Of a stretch of DNA of 64,000 nt, positions 36,501-44,761 are shown in pieces. Positions within the stretch are counted from its first letter, which is position 1. Each line of letters begins with the position of its first letter. The stretch is from Tidjanibacter sp. (lineage in GTDB: Bacteria; Bacteroidota; Bacteroidia; Bacteroidales; Rikenellaceae). The position numbers were made by a program, and so were the translations under genes. The DNA lies in the NCBI GenBank assembly GCA_017390585.1, contig JAFPBB010000073.1, forward strand, positions 16,195 to 80,194, given 5' to 3'. The notes beneath the pieces are model-generated. The model ran no database searches and was not told where the DNA came from. It worked only from the letters and a program-made list of their open reading frames with translations.

Positions 36501-37003
36501 GCCATCTGGAGAATCTGCTCGTCGTCACCCACGCCATAGAAGGCCTTGGGGCCACCTGCAATAGCCATTGCATAGATGGTGCCACCAACGTGGGTGAGTT
36601 TGCACTCGGGCGAGTTGATGGTCCACTCATATTTGACGTGCTTCCAATCGCCACCGCCGGTGCTTGCATCGGTGATAACGCCGGTGTGGGCATAGAGATC
36701 CTCGCCCTCGGTGATGGCGCTATCCTTGACGTTCACAACCACAACCACATCCTCGGTGGTCTCGGCCGACACAAACTCGGGGATGGTGGAGATGAGGGGC
36801 CACACAGCCTCGGGGTCGATGTCGTCGATGTTGGGAATAACCACATCGGGATCGGTGTTGGGCTTGTCGTTGGGGTCCTCGATGGGCTTATCGGGGTCGA
36901 TGGGGGTGGGAGGCTCGGGGTCGTTACATCCCACTGCGAGGGTTGCCGCAGCAACCATCATAAGGGCAAAGGTCTTGATTGTGCCAAAAAATGTGCGTTT
37001 CAT
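33521..37003 (-). CDS. Large multidomain GH13 amylase lipoprotein with three repeated modules (SusG-like role)
   Basis: This is a 1160-residue lipoprotein (lipobox TLAVGC) followed by a Pro/Asp-rich linker. Residues ~73-192 form repeat module R1 and ~200-280 an Ig-like domain. About 295-385 is a CBM48-like domain (TFVIYAPGKEQLVLLGDFNNF). The GH13 barrel runs from about 425 to 790 with D584 in DGYRFDLAKG, E631 in MILEYF and D688 in ESHDED. A C-terminal beta domain starts near 805. A Gly/Thr/Asp linker (825-845), R2 (~850-975) and R3 (~983-1100) then interrupt it, and it seems to resume at ~1118-1160. The modules share DLYAHTGVITD and GGPRAFYGV. It is likely a surface starch endo-hydrolase replacing SusG. 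It has no counterpart I know in the classical sus operon. Confidence 0.85.
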   Translation of the reverse strand: MKRTFFGTIKTFALMMVAAATLAVGCNDPEPPTPIDPDKPIEDPNDKPNTDPDVVIPNIDDIDPEAVWPLISTIPEFVSAETTEDVVVVVNVKDSAITEGEDLYAHTGVITDASTGGGDWKHVKYEWTINSPECKLTHVGGTIYAMAIAGGPKAFYGVGDDEQILQMAFVFRNSDGTKEVKNNGLDIYVDLVAADELVVKIFSPIHGSIYPIGTTIPVMAASQNAKSLELNLNGTQLTSVEGNRLTYEYTVSTGGDMVFTAVAVAEDGSQVMDEVTVASLTGTEDKPRPAGIKDGVTVEGTEATFVIYAPGKEQLVLLGDFNNFAPSNDYVMHRDGDYFWITISGLKAETEYAYQFLVDGKVKVGDPYCEKVLDPWNDKYISTSVYPDLKPYPEEATEMVSVFTTSTKEYQWTVTDFVRPDKNSLAIYELLLRDFTPEGSVKAATAKLDYLEALGINAIELMPIQEFDGNNSWGYNPCFYFAPDKAYGTADDYKEFIDECHKRGIAVILDIVINHATGQFPWMRMWSDDGAYPNAQNPFFNVTAKHPFNVYNDLNHDNPKTREYFADMLRYWIEEYNVDGYRFDLAKGITQTNSGTDDGRCRAYDANRVGHLKYYYDAMQEAEQGTYMILEYFVCDQEENEMAAYGAIPWRNSIGGYQETVMGWTGNNKSYFGSAYAINRVSYMESHDEDRIAYKAMTWGNNGVKNWDNLTNRLQAAMAFHFLTPYPKMMWQGGELGDDRELTEAGRTDPKPFRWSDLNDPNRKALYDATSKIISFRTNHPELYSDAASNRLSKYQVGDADMGGKHLVYTSGGTTVVVAANFLEDDSTSGGDTGGGNTGGGDTNVSDAFISTVPAIITTDTTEDVVIYVNAAGTAAAGFTGDLYAHTGVITDLSGTDDYGNLEWRYVKHDWTENAPDCKLVKVTGDVWKLTLTGGPRAFYGVPSTENILKMMFVFRSADASLELKDNGADIAINLSSLNIYTKPSPVYNDTTEDVEVYIGTAGTTFNNYSGDMYAHTGVLTNLSANSSDWRYVKHDWTVNSSDCKLVKVSDNLWKLTLTGGPRAFYGVPASETIKSLAFVFRNANGTTELKDNGADIFLPVSGNKPAAVAPLKAAAVEFAISVPNGTYTNLITDETVEISDGVYNYSEEPHGYVVLVKTN
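33704..36787 (-). repeat. Three ~120-residue protein repeats within the GH13 lipoprotein
   Basis: Module R1 is encoded at about 36787-36428, R2 at 34456-34079 and R3 at 34057-33704 (minus strand). Each holds a TTEDV start, (D/E)(L/M)YAHTGV(I/L)T, W(K/R)(H/Y)VK(Y/H)(E/D)WT, CKL, GGP(K/R)AFYGV and a FVFR...NG(L/A)DI end. R2 and R3 are most alike, pointing to recent tandem duplication. Confidence 0.85.
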
Positions 37004-37036
37004 AGTATGTTTGTGATTATAGTATTTTTTTGAATC

Positions 37037-38395
37037 TTATTTTGCTCTTTTGGTCCTGATGCCAAAGACTGCAATGGCGCCCAGCACAAGCGAGATGCCC
37101 GCAATCACCAGCATCACACCCTGGCCACTCTGCACCATCGAGCCATTCTCGAGGGCCACCATTGCGCCACCAAAGGTCTTGAAGAGCAAACCGCCCACCA
37201 AGGCTGCCACAATCTGGGGCAGGCAGATGGTGCAGTTGAACAGACCGAGGTAGGTGCCCATAGCCTTACCCGAGAGGGAGTTGGTGAGCATCGCAAAGGG
37301 CATTGCCAGCATTGCGGCCCAAGCGCAACCAATCAGCAGGAACGACACGAAAAGCATATACTGGTTGGCAATGAAGTAGGTGGAGATGAAGCCCACAGCA
37401 CCCAGCAGGAGGCTGAGCGAGTAGCCCACCTTCTCATTGCGGAACAAGGGAAGAACAAGGGCCCAGAGAATCGAACCCACAGCCTGCACGGCAAACAGCA
37501 CTCCCGTCCAGTCGCCTGCGCTCTGGAAAGCTGCCGACTTGGCATCCACGGTGCCCCACACATTCTCGGCAATGGCTCCGGTGGTGTTGTTCCACATATA
37601 GAGGAAGGCAAACCAGCAGAAGAACTGCACCAGGCCAATCTGCCAGAAAGCAGCGGGAGCGTCGATGAGGAGTTTGATGATGTTGGTCTTCTCCTTGGGC
37701 TCGTCCTTCTTGGCGGGCTCAATGCCGTGGAAGGCAGCATACTCCTCGGGGTTCATCTCCTTCACCTTCACGCCGGTGAACATCACACAGAGGATGAGGA
37801 TGGCGGCACCGATGTAGAACGACCAAGTCACCGAAGGGGGAATCATACCCTCGGGAGCGGTGTTCTTGATGCCAATCCAGGTGAAGAAGTAGGGGAAGAG
37901 GTAGCCCACCAGCGAGCCGGCATTGCAGAGCAAGCTCTGGATGGAGTAGGCCTTGGTTTTCTGCTCCTCGTTGACCATATCGCCCACCATCATCTTGAAG
38001 GGCTGCATAGCCATATTGATGGAGGTGTCGAGCAACATCAGCATCACGGCACCAAATCCGAGGGCCGCCTTGACGGTGAGGTTGAAGCTACCCGAGTTGG
38101 GCAACAGGGCCATAACAATCACAGCCACGATGGAACCAACGTAGAGGTAGGGTTTGCGGCGACCGAAGCGGCACCAAGTCTTGTCACTCATTGCACCCAC
38201 GATGGGCTGAACAATCATACCCATAAGAGGGGGCAACACCCAGAAGAAGCTGAGGGTGTGGGGGTCTGCACCGAGAGTGGCGAAGATGCGGCTGATGTTG
38301 GCGCTCTGAAGCGCGTAGGCAATCTGAACGCCGAAGAATCCGAAGCTCAAATTCCACATCTGCCAGAAGGAGAGGTTTCGTTTTGTGTTACTCAT
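37037..38395 (-). CDS. MFS sugar transporter, SLC45/GPH-like, probable maltose/maltodextrin importer
   Basis: This is a 452-residue inner-membrane protein with about 12 hydrophobic segments. It begins FWQMWNLSFGFFGVQIAYALQ and carries the cytoplasmic loop DKTWCRFGRRKPYLYVG between the second and third segments, typical of SLC45-type sugar/proton symporters. In Bacteroidetes maltose clusters such a transporter brings periplasmic maltooligosaccharides into the cytoplasm, where MalQ acts. It is the first gene of the run ending in malQ. The frame continues 32 codons upstream; the ATG at 38395 matches the start usual for this family. Confidence 0.88.
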   Translation of the reverse strand: MSNTKRNLSFWQMWNLSFGFFGVQIAYALQSANISRIFATLGADPHTLSFFWVLPPLMGMIVQPIVGAMSDKTWCRFGRRKPYLYVGSIVAVIVMALLPNSGSFNLTVKAALGFGAVMLMLLDTSINMAMQPFKMMVGDMVNEEQKTKAYSIQSLLCNAGSLVGYLFPYFFTWIGIKNTAPEGMIPPSVTWSFYIGAAILILCVMFTGVKVKEMNPEEYAAFHGIEPAKKDEPKEKTNIIKLLIDAPAAFWQIGLVQFFCWFAFLYMWNNTTGAIAENVWGTVDAKSAAFQSAGDWTGVLFAVQAVGSILWALVLPLFRNEKVGYSLSLLLGAVGFISTYFIANQYMLFVSFLLIGCAWAAMLAMPFAMLTNSLSGKAMGTYLGLFNCTICLPQIVAALVGGLLFKTFGGAMVALENGSMVQSGQGVMLVIAGISLVLGAIAVFGIRTKRAK

Positions 38396-38608
38396 AGTTT
38401 TGTTGAATTTTGTGTATACTTGTTTGTTTTGCGTCGTCGAGTTTTTTGGGGGTATTTTGCCCCGCTTTGCGGTGTCGCTCGCGGGCGACACCTATTTTTA
38501 ATATTATTAGCGTAGCAAAATAGGGCTTTTTGTCGAGAACTCGCCACAAAAATCGACGAACCGGCAATATTTAGTGACGAAGAGAGAGAAAAAACCTACC
38601 AAAACATA

Positions 38609-38638
38609 TTGATTTCCGACAAAAAAACCCTACCTTTG
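38609..38638 (+). promoter_or_regulatory. Promoter of the small membrane protein / LytS / LytTR genes
   Basis: TTG (38609-38611), a 19-nt spacer and TACCTTTG (38631-38638) fit the Bacteroidetes consensus. The ATG follows 35 nt later. Confidence 0.6.
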
Positions 38639-38673
38639 AGTCTGCTTAACCTATATGACTACAACTAACAACA

Positions 38674-39027
38674 ATGGACGCAAGACTCAAGAAGTGTAGT
38701 TGGTTTATCCATCTCTTCGCCATAGCACACACCATCTCGTCGCTCGTGATGGGCAATCTCGGACTCAACGACGAAGTGGTCCTCTCGCTGCTCACCATCT
38801 CGATGATCATACTCGTGACCCACATCTTCGGACTCCCACTCGAGGTCTCCGCAGCTCTCGCCGCGCTCTGTTGCTTTGCGGGTTTCTACCTCGGCACCAT
38901 AGGTGGCAAGTGGCTCACCGCCACCGAAGTACCATTGTTGATTAGCTACAACAGCGAAATCACCACCTTCGTGGTGACCGAAATCCTCGGTTGGGCAACC
39001 ACCCTCATCGCCGCACGACGCAAATAG
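38674..39027 (+). CDS. Small integral membrane protein of unknown function
   Basis: This is a 117-residue protein with three to four hydrophobic segments (about 10-28, 35-52, 55-77 and 95-112) and no motif I recognise. It is preceded by a good promoter. A LytS-type histidine kinase gene follows 62 bp later on the same strand, so it may be co-transcribed and act as a membrane partner of the kinase. That link is inference from position only. Confidence 0.65.
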   Translation: MDARLKKCSWFIHLFAIAHTISSLVMGNLGLNDEVVLSLLTISMIILVTHIFGLPLEVSAALAALCCFAGFYLGTIGGKWLTATEVPLLISYNSEITTFVVTEILGWATTLIAARRK

Positions 39028-39089
39028 GCTCCCACGCGACCAACTTCCCCAACGCTATTCTGCCCATCTAAACCACTCCCCAAAGCTCT

Positions 39090-40094
39090 ATGAACAAGGA
39101 CCTCCGGCGACTCATTGCAGTCATCATTGCCATCCTCCTACTCCGAATCGGACTCGTGGCCATCTACGAACGATTCGGCGCCCTCGGCGGACTCGACATC
39201 TTCGAGGCCCTCGGGCTCATAGCGCTCGACCCTCTCACTCTCCCCCTGACACTCTGCTCCGTCATCCTGCTCGGCTACATCGTCTACAAGACCAATTGGG
39301 GCCGATTCCACACCCTACTCAAGAGCCTCGCAACGGCAGTGGTGATCATCCTCTGCTCCACGCTCGCCACCGTAATCTCGGCCGACAGGGTGGGTATTCC
39401 TCAGTCGACCGTGCAGTGGTATTCGCTCTTCTTTGCGGCGCTCATATTCTGCTCCGCCATCCTCATCGTGCTCTTCCTATGGCTCTGGTTTCGCTCCTCG
39501 AGGAAGTATGTGTCGAAGGTGTTGGCCAAGAGCGAACGCACTCAGTATCAGTACACTCAGCTCAAGCGACAGCTCAATCCCCACTTCCTCTTCAACTCGC
39601 TCTCCATCCTCGACTATCTCGTGCAGGAGCAGCAGACCGAAAGGGCCAGCGACTACATAAAAAAACTCGCCAACATCTACCGCTACCTCCTCAAGCAGGA
39701 GGAGTACACCACCATAGAACTCTCCAAGGAACTCGACTTCCTGAACCTCTACATCGACATTATGAGGGAGCGTTTCCTCGACGGATTTGAGGTCCACACC
39801 GACATCGACCCCTCTCTGCTCTCGCGCAAGGTGGTGCCCTGCTCGCTCCAAGTCCTCGTGGAGAACGCCTTCAAGCACAACGCCGTCTCGCCCACCAACA
39901 AACTCGTCATAGAAATCGCCAGCAAAGACAACCACATAGAAGTGTGCAACAACCTCAACCCCAAACAGATCCCCTCCGAATCCAACGGCTTTGGACTCAA
40001 GAATCTCAAGGCCCAATACAAGGTTCTCTCGGGTAGCGACATCGACGTTGTTGAGGACGCCGAACACTTCATCGTAAAAATCCCAATCCTATGA
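39090..40094 (+). CDS. LytS/YpdA-type sensor histidine kinase
   Basis: This is a 334-residue kinase with four hydrophobic segments in the first 140 residues and no recognisable extracellular sensor domain. The His_kinase region has LKRQLNPHFLFNSL near 157-170 (phosphoacceptor H), and the N-box is LVENAFKHN near 270. The final GFGLKNL is a short G-box. Kinases of this class signal to LytTR response regulators; the LytTR gene overlaps this one by 4 bp (ATGA). The pair lies between the two halves of the starch region, which makes it a candidate regulator of it. Confidence 0.9.
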   Translation: MNKDLRRLIAVIIAILLLRIGLVAIYERFGALGGLDIFEALGLIALDPLTLPLTLCSVILLGYIVYKTNWGRFHTLLKSLATAVVIILCSTLATVISADRVGIPQSTVQWYSLFFAALIFCSAILIVLFLWLWFRSSRKYVSKVLAKSERTQYQYTQLKRQLNPHFLFNSLSILDYLVQEQQTERASDYIKKLANIYRYLLKQEEYTTIELSKELDFLNLYIDIMRERFLDGFEVHTDIDPSLLSRKVVPCSLQVLVENAFKHNAVSPTNKLVIEIASKDNHIEVCNNLNPKQIPSESNGFGLKNLKAQYKVLSGSDIDVVEDAEHFIVKIPIL

Positions 40095-40858
40095 ACATAG
40101 TCATCATTGAGGACGAAATACCCTCGAGGCTCAACCTCCAAAGAGCACTCATAAATCTGGCTCCCGACCTCCACATTGTCGGTAGCCTCGGCTCCGTGGC
40201 CGAGGCCGTGGAGTGGTTTGGTGCCAACCCCGCAGGTGCCGACCTGATCTTTATGGATGTGCAGTTGAGCGACGGTCTGTGCTTCGAGATTTTCCGCCAC
40301 ACCAATGTGGCAGGGCGAGTGGTAATCACCACAGCATACGACAACTACGCACTCGACGCCTTCAAAATCCACTCCATCGACTACCTCCTCAAGCCCATCG
40401 ACCCCGAGGCTCTCCGCAAGGCCGTGGACCACTGCCGCACGCTCAACAACCCCACCAACAGCACCCCCGCAATTGACTACAGCATCTTCGCCGAAATGTT
40501 TGCCTCAAAGAAAAACTATCGCGACAGATTCCTTGTGAAGGTGGGCGACAAAATCATCCTCGTGAAGGTGGAGAACATCGCTTTCTTCTACTCCGAGAAC
40601 AAGACCACCTTCCTCGTGACCGACGAAAACCGAGAGTACATCGTCGATGAGTCGCTCGACGCCATCGAGGGCAAGCTCGACCCCAAGCACTTCTTCCGCA
40701 TCGGTCGTTCGAGCATAGTCTCCCTCGAGCAGATTCAGGTGGTGAGCAAACACTTCGGCTCGCGACTGAAGGTGCAACTCCACTCCTCGCGCCGAGACGA
40801 CCTCTTTGTCTCCCGCGCCCGCACCGCCGAGTTTCTCGAGTGGCTCAATGGCAACTAA
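40091..40858 (+). CDS. LytTR-family response regulator
   Basis: This is a 255-residue protein. The receiver domain spans residues 1-115 with acidic E7/D8, phosphoacceptor D56 (FMDVQLSDG), T79 region (ITTAYDN) and K98 (LKPID). The LytTR DNA-binding domain spans about 145-250 (FLVKVGDKIILVKVENIAFFYSENK and the final RIGRSSIVSLEQI). Its start overlaps the kinase stop by 4 bp, implying translational coupling. Probable targets are the neighbouring starch genes or its own operon; the sequence does not show which. Confidence 0.92.
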   Translation: MNIVIIEDEIPSRLNLQRALINLAPDLHIVGSLGSVAEAVEWFGANPAGADLIFMDVQLSDGLCFEIFRHTNVAGRVVITTAYDNYALDAFKIHSIDYLLKPIDPEALRKAVDHCRTLNNPTNSTPAIDYSIFAEMFASKKNYRDRFLVKVGDKIILVKVENIAFFYSENKTTFLVTDENREYIVDESLDAIEGKLDPKHFFRIGRSSIVSLEQIQVVSKHFGSRLKVQLHSSRRDDLFVSRARTAEFLEWLNGN

Positions 40859-41158
40859 AGGCAGCGGACAAAGCTATCGTTCCTCGGCACACGACACAAC
40901 ATCCGCCACCCCGTCCACCCTTCCGAGTGGTCGGGGTGTGGTGTTTGCAGGGCCCACGGCAGCCCACAATCGGCGGCGGAGGAGCCTCCTTGGGCTCGAA
41001 AAACTACCGATGGTCGGCAAAAACCCCCGACCTCATCCCACAAGCAGCACCACTTTCGGAAAAAAATCGTAACTTGCGCTCCGCGCAAGAGTTGGGCACC
41101 CAAACCCCACCCCTCGGCGCATCCGGTGAGACTGAAACAAATTCTTACTACACACTAT
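40859..41158. other. 300-bp intergenic region before pullulanase
   Basis: It holds one clear hairpin at 40907-40938 (CACCCCG-T-CCAC paired with GTGG-T-CGGGGTG, one mismatch), probably ending the response-regulator transcript. I find no exact TAnnTTTG box, no RNA motif and no convincing gene. Frames open across it look like spurious GC-rich frames. Confidence 0.5.
40907..40938 (+). terminator. Hairpin after the LytTR gene
   Basis: An 11-bp stem with one T-T mismatch and loop CCTTCCGA, about 50 bp after the stop. It lacks a proper U-tract. Confidence 0.45.
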
Positions 41159-43156
41159 ATGAAAACTATTATTAAGATGGCCGCAGTCGTGTGCGGCGTA
41201 TTGACTATGGCTTGCAAAACCCAAACATCCGTAGGCGATTTCGCGACCTACCCCGAGTACACCAAAAACGATCTCGGACTCACCTACACCCCCGAAAAAT
41301 CGACTATGAAACTCTGGGCTCCGGCAGCCGAGTCGGTGGTGCTTCGCATCTATGAGGAGGGTCTCGGCGGCGAGGCTCTCGAGACTATCCAGATGAAAAA
41401 AGGAGCCAAAGGCACTTGGAGCGCCTCGGTGGAGGGCGACCGCAAGGGTCAGTTCTACACCTATCAGGTGACCGAGGAGGGCAAAACACTCGACGAAACC
41501 CCCGGCGTGTGGAACAAAGCAGTGGGTGCCAACGGTCTCCGCGCAGCCATCATCGACCTGGCCGACACCAACCCCGAGGGCTGGGCCGACGACAAGCGCA
41601 TTGAGGTGGAGAACTTCTCCGACATCGTCATCTACGAGATGCACCACCGCGACTTCTCCATCGCCGACAACAGCGGCATCACCAACAAGGGCAAATTCCT
41701 CGCCCTCACCGAGAAAGGCACTCGCACCCCCGAGGGCCTCGCAAGTGGTATCGACCACCTCAAAGAGCTGGGTATCACCCACGTTCACATCCTCCCCTCC
41801 TACGACTACGGCTCCATCGACGAGACCCGCCTCGAGGAGAACAACTACAACTGGGGCTACGATCCCAAAAACTACAACGCACCCGAGGGCGGCTACTCCA
41901 CCGACCCCTTCACCCCCGAGGTGCGCATCCGCGAGATGAAGCAGATGGTGCAGGCTCTCCACGAGGCCGGCATAGGCGTGATTATGGACGTTGTCTACAA
42001 CCACACCTTCGTCAACGACGGCTCCAACTTCTCGCTCACAGCCCCCGGCTACTACTATCGTCAGAACGACGAGGGTGACTACTCCAACGCCTCCGGTTGT
42101 GGCAACGAGACCGCCTCGGAGCGTCCTATGGTGCGCCGCTACATCACCGAGTCGGTGAAATATTGGGCCAAGGAGTTCCACATCGACGGCTTCCGCTTCG
42201 ACCTTATGGCCATCCACGACATCGAGACTATGAATCTCATCCGCAGCGAGTTGGACAAAATCTCTCCCTCCATCTTCGTCTATGGCGAGGGTTGGATGGC
42301 AAGCAGCACCCCTCTGCCCGTGGAGCAGCAGGCCTCCAAGCACAATGGTCCCAAGTTCCCCCGCATCGCTGTCTTCAGCGACGACATCCGCGACGGCTTG
42401 CGTGGTGAGTGGATGAGCGCAGGCGAGGGCGGCTTCGCAACAGGCAAGGTCACCAACCGACAGAAGGAGAGCATCAAGTTTGGCGTGGTGGGCGCAACCC
42501 AGCACCCCCAGGTCGACTACGAGGCTGTCAACTACTCCTCCGCACCCTATGCCAACGACCCCATCGAGGTCATCAACTACGTCTCCTGCCACGACGACGA
42601 GTGCCTCAGGGACAAGATTGATATGGTGGCCAAAGACGCAACCCCCGAGCAGCGCAAACGTATGGATCTGCTGGCGCAGACCGTCGTTATGACCTCGCAG
42701 GGCGTGCCCTTCATCTTCTGTGGCGAGGAGCTCTACCGCTCCAAGCAGCACATCCGCAACACCTACAACCTCCCCGACGAGGTGAACCGCATCGACTGGA
42801 GCCACAAGGCCAAGCACAACGACGTATTCACCTACTACAAGGAGCTCATCCGTATGCGTCGCAACCACCCCGCATTCCGTATGGCCACCACCGAGCAGGT
42901 TGTGGAGAACCTCAAGTTCCACGACTCGCCCGAGGGTACGGTGATGTACACCATCAACGGTGCAGCCGTGGGTGACGATTGGAGCGAGGTGTTGGTGATC
43001 TACAATGGCAACCGCGGCGGCGTGGATGTCGACTTCCCTATGGGCGACTGGAATCTCGTGTGCGAGGATGGTCGTATGCAGCTCGACTCACCCCGTCCCT
43101 TCACCGGTGGCAGCTTCTACGTCCACGGCACCAGCGCCATCATCGCCTTCAAATAG
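41159..43156 (+). CDS. pulA: Type I pullulanase lipoprotein (GH13)
   Basis: Pullulanase cleaves alpha-1,6 branches of starch and pullulan. The 665-residue protein has a lipoprotein signal (lipobox VLTMAC) and a CBM48-like N-terminal domain (LGLTYTPEKSTMKLWAPAA at about 37-55). The diagnostic type I signature YNWGYDPKNY follows, then GH13 region I MDVVYNHT, region II IDGFRFDLMAI, region III VYGEGW and region IV SCHDDE. A C-terminal beta domain ends in IIAFK. The upstream TTG-started frame adds 11 codons; the ATG at 41159 starts the signal peptide. It supplies the debranching activity missing from the minus-strand cluster. Confidence 0.95.
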   Translation: MKTIIKMAAVVCGVLTMACKTQTSVGDFATYPEYTKNDLGLTYTPEKSTMKLWAPAAESVVLRIYEEGLGGEALETIQMKKGAKGTWSASVEGDRKGQFYTYQVTEEGKTLDETPGVWNKAVGANGLRAAIIDLADTNPEGWADDKRIEVENFSDIVIYEMHHRDFSIADNSGITNKGKFLALTEKGTRTPEGLASGIDHLKELGITHVHILPSYDYGSIDETRLEENNYNWGYDPKNYNAPEGGYSTDPFTPEVRIREMKQMVQALHEAGIGVIMDVVYNHTFVNDGSNFSLTAPGYYYRQNDEGDYSNASGCGNETASERPMVRRYITESVKYWAKEFHIDGFRFDLMAIHDIETMNLIRSELDKISPSIFVYGEGWMASSTPLPVEQQASKHNGPKFPRIAVFSDDIRDGLRGEWMSAGEGGFATGKVTNRQKESIKFGVVGATQHPQVDYEAVNYSSAPYANDPIEVINYVSCHDDECLRDKIDMVAKDATPEQRKRMDLLAQTVVMTSQGVPFIFCGEELYRSKQHIRNTYNLPDEVNRIDWSHKAKHNDVFTYYKELIRMRRNHPAFRMATTEQVVENLKFHDSPEGTVMYTINGAAVGDDWSEVLVIYNGNRGGVDVDFPMGDWNLVCEDGRMQLDSPRPFTGGSFYVHGTSAIIAFK

Positions 43157-43217
43157 CACTCTCGGCCCTCTGTGGCCACCGCACAACATAGGCCGAGAGG
43201 GCTCGGCATAAAAAGAG

Positions 43218-43264
43218 GTTTCGGCCCGCAGACACTGTGATTCCAAGTGTCTGCGGGCCGAAAC
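43218..43264. terminator. Bidirectional terminator between pulA and glmM
   Basis: A perfect 19-bp inverted repeat (43218-43236 and 43246-43264) with a 9-nt loop (GTGATTCCA), followed by TTATTC on the plus strand. Confidence 0.9.
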
Positions 43265-43301
43265 TTATTCTATCCAATCGGTTGATTTGGTGGTCGATAC
43301 G

Positions 43302-44699
43302 CTACTCACGCACCTTCACGATCTCCGAGATCTCGTTCATAATTCCGCGTGCAAGTCGCTCGGCAGAGTCCTCATCCCTACTCTCGGAGTAGATGCGAAT
43401 GATAGGCTCCGTGTTGCTCTTGCGAAGATGTACCCACTCGGAGGGGAAGTCGATCTTCACGCCGTCGATGTCGGTGACGTTGTAGTCCGTATAGCGGTTG
43501 AGCATAATGGCCAGCACCCTATCGACATCGATGTCGGGGGTGAGCTGAATCTTATTCTTGGAGATGTGGAAGCTCGGGTAGCTCGCCTTGAGCTCGCTCA
43601 TTCGGCAGCCCCTCTCGGCCAAGAGCGAGAGGAAGAGCGCAACGCCCACAAGGGCATCCCTACCATAGTGCAACTCGGGGAAGATGACACCGCCATTGCC
43701 CTCGCCACCAATGATGGCTCCCGTCTCCTTCATCTTGGCCACCACATTGACCTCGCCCACGGCCGCAGCCGCATAGCTACCTCCGTAGCGCTCGGTCACC
43801 TCACGCAATGCTCGGGTGGAGGACAAGTTGGAGACCGTGTTGCCTCCCGAGTGGCGCGAGAGGATGTAGTCGGCACAAGCCACCAGCGTATACTCCTCGC
43901 CAAACATCTCGCCATCCTCACACACAAGCGCCAAGCGGTCCACATCGGGGTCGACCACAATGCCCAGGTCGGCCCTCTCGCGCACTACAACGCTGCAAAT
44001 TTCGGTGAGGTTCTCGGGAAGAGGTTCGGGGTTGTGGGCGAAGTTGCCCGTGGGATCGCAGTTGATCCTCACCACCTCGGCACCAAGCGCCTCGAGAAGC
44101 GAGGGTATCACGCTGCCACCCACAGAGTTGACAGCATCCACCACCACCTTGAACCTACGCTCGCGCACCGCCTCCACATCGACATCCTCGAGTGCCAACA
44201 CCGCAGAGATATGCTCTTCGTCGAAGCAGGTCTGCTCCACCACACGGCCAAGTCGCTCCACCTCGGGGTAGCGCCAATCGGGCTGCTCAGCCAGGGCCAA
44301 GACTCGTGCGCCCTGCTCGGCATTGAGAAATTCGCCCTCGGAGGTGAGGAGTTTGAGCGCGTTCCACTGCTTGGGGTTGTGGGATGCGGTGAGAATGATG
44401 CCGCCATCGGCCTCGCGCGACACCACGGCCAGCTCTGTGCCGGGGGTGGTGCAAAGGCCCAGCAACACCACGTCGACACCACAGCCAAGTAGGGTGCCAA
44501 CCACCAGATTCTCAACCATTTCGCCCGAGATGCGTGCATCCCTGCCAACCACCACCTTCAGCCTCTTCTCGGGACGGTCCTCGGCAAGGAAGCGCACATA
44601 TGCAGTGGTGAACTTAACAAGGTCGATGGGGGTGAGGTTGTCACCCGCGTGGCCTCCGATGGTGCCTCGGATGCCGGATATGGATTTGATTAGGGTCAT
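43302..44699 (-). CDS. glmM: Phosphoglucosamine/phosphomannomutase
   Basis: This is an alpha-D-phosphohexomutase, probably converting glucosamine 6-phosphate to glucosamine 1-phosphate for peptidoglycan and lipid A. The 465-residue protein has the four-domain order. The phosphoserine loop TASHNP has S106, the magnesium loop is DPDVDR, the sugar-binding loop is GEGNGG and the phosphate-binding loop is RKSNTEPIIRIYSE. The GEGNGG loop favours a glucosamine or mannose rather than glucose substrate. I cannot separate GlmM from ManB with certainty. Its promoter lies back to back with that of the next plus-strand gene. Confidence 0.85.
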   Translation of the reverse strand: MTLIKSISGIRGTIGGHAGDNLTPIDLVKFTTAYVRFLAEDRPEKRLKVVVGRDARISGEMVENLVVGTLLGCGVDVVLLGLCTTPGTELAVVSREADGGIILTASHNPKQWNALKLLTSEGEFLNAEQGARVLALAEQPDWRYPEVERLGRVVEQTCFDEEHISAVLALEDVDVEAVRERRFKVVVDAVNSVGGSVIPSLLEALGAEVVRINCDPTGNFAHNPEPLPENLTEICSVVVRERADLGIVVDPDVDRLALVCEDGEMFGEEYTLVACADYILSRHSGGNTVSNLSSTRALREVTERYGGSYAAAAVGEVNVVAKMKETGAIIGGEGNGGVIFPELHYGRDALVGVALFLSLLAERGCRMSELKASYPSFHISKNKIQLTPDIDVDRVLAIMLNRYTDYNVTDIDGVKIDFPSEWVHLRKSNTEPIIRIYSESRDEDSAERLARGIMNEISEIVKVRE

Positions 44700-44741
44700 A
44701 TTTGCTCTTTTGATTGGGGTTAATTTGCAACTTTGCTACCA

Positions 44742-44749
44742 CAAATATA
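44742..44749 (-). promoter_or_regulatory. -7 promoter element of glmM
   Basis: The minus strand reads TATATTTG (TAnnTTTG), 42 nt before the ATG at 44699 and 12 nt from the divergent box at 44762. Confidence 0.5.
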
Positions 44750-44761
44750 GGAATTTTTTCG

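Noticed and set aside
33512-37033. 1173-codon open frame antisense to the GH13 lipoprotein gene, and similar long antisense frames elsewhere (for example 8192-10549, 26346-29129, 29252-31648)
   Set aside because: They mirror genuine genes with recognised domains and have protein composition (His/Val/Gly-rich, no motifs) expected from the antisense frame of C/G-ending codons. They are artefacts of codon bias.
40840-41175. 111-codon plus-strand frame between the response regulator and pulA
   Set aside because: It overlaps both the regulator's end and the pulA signal peptide, has random-looking Pro/Gly-rich content and no start signal.
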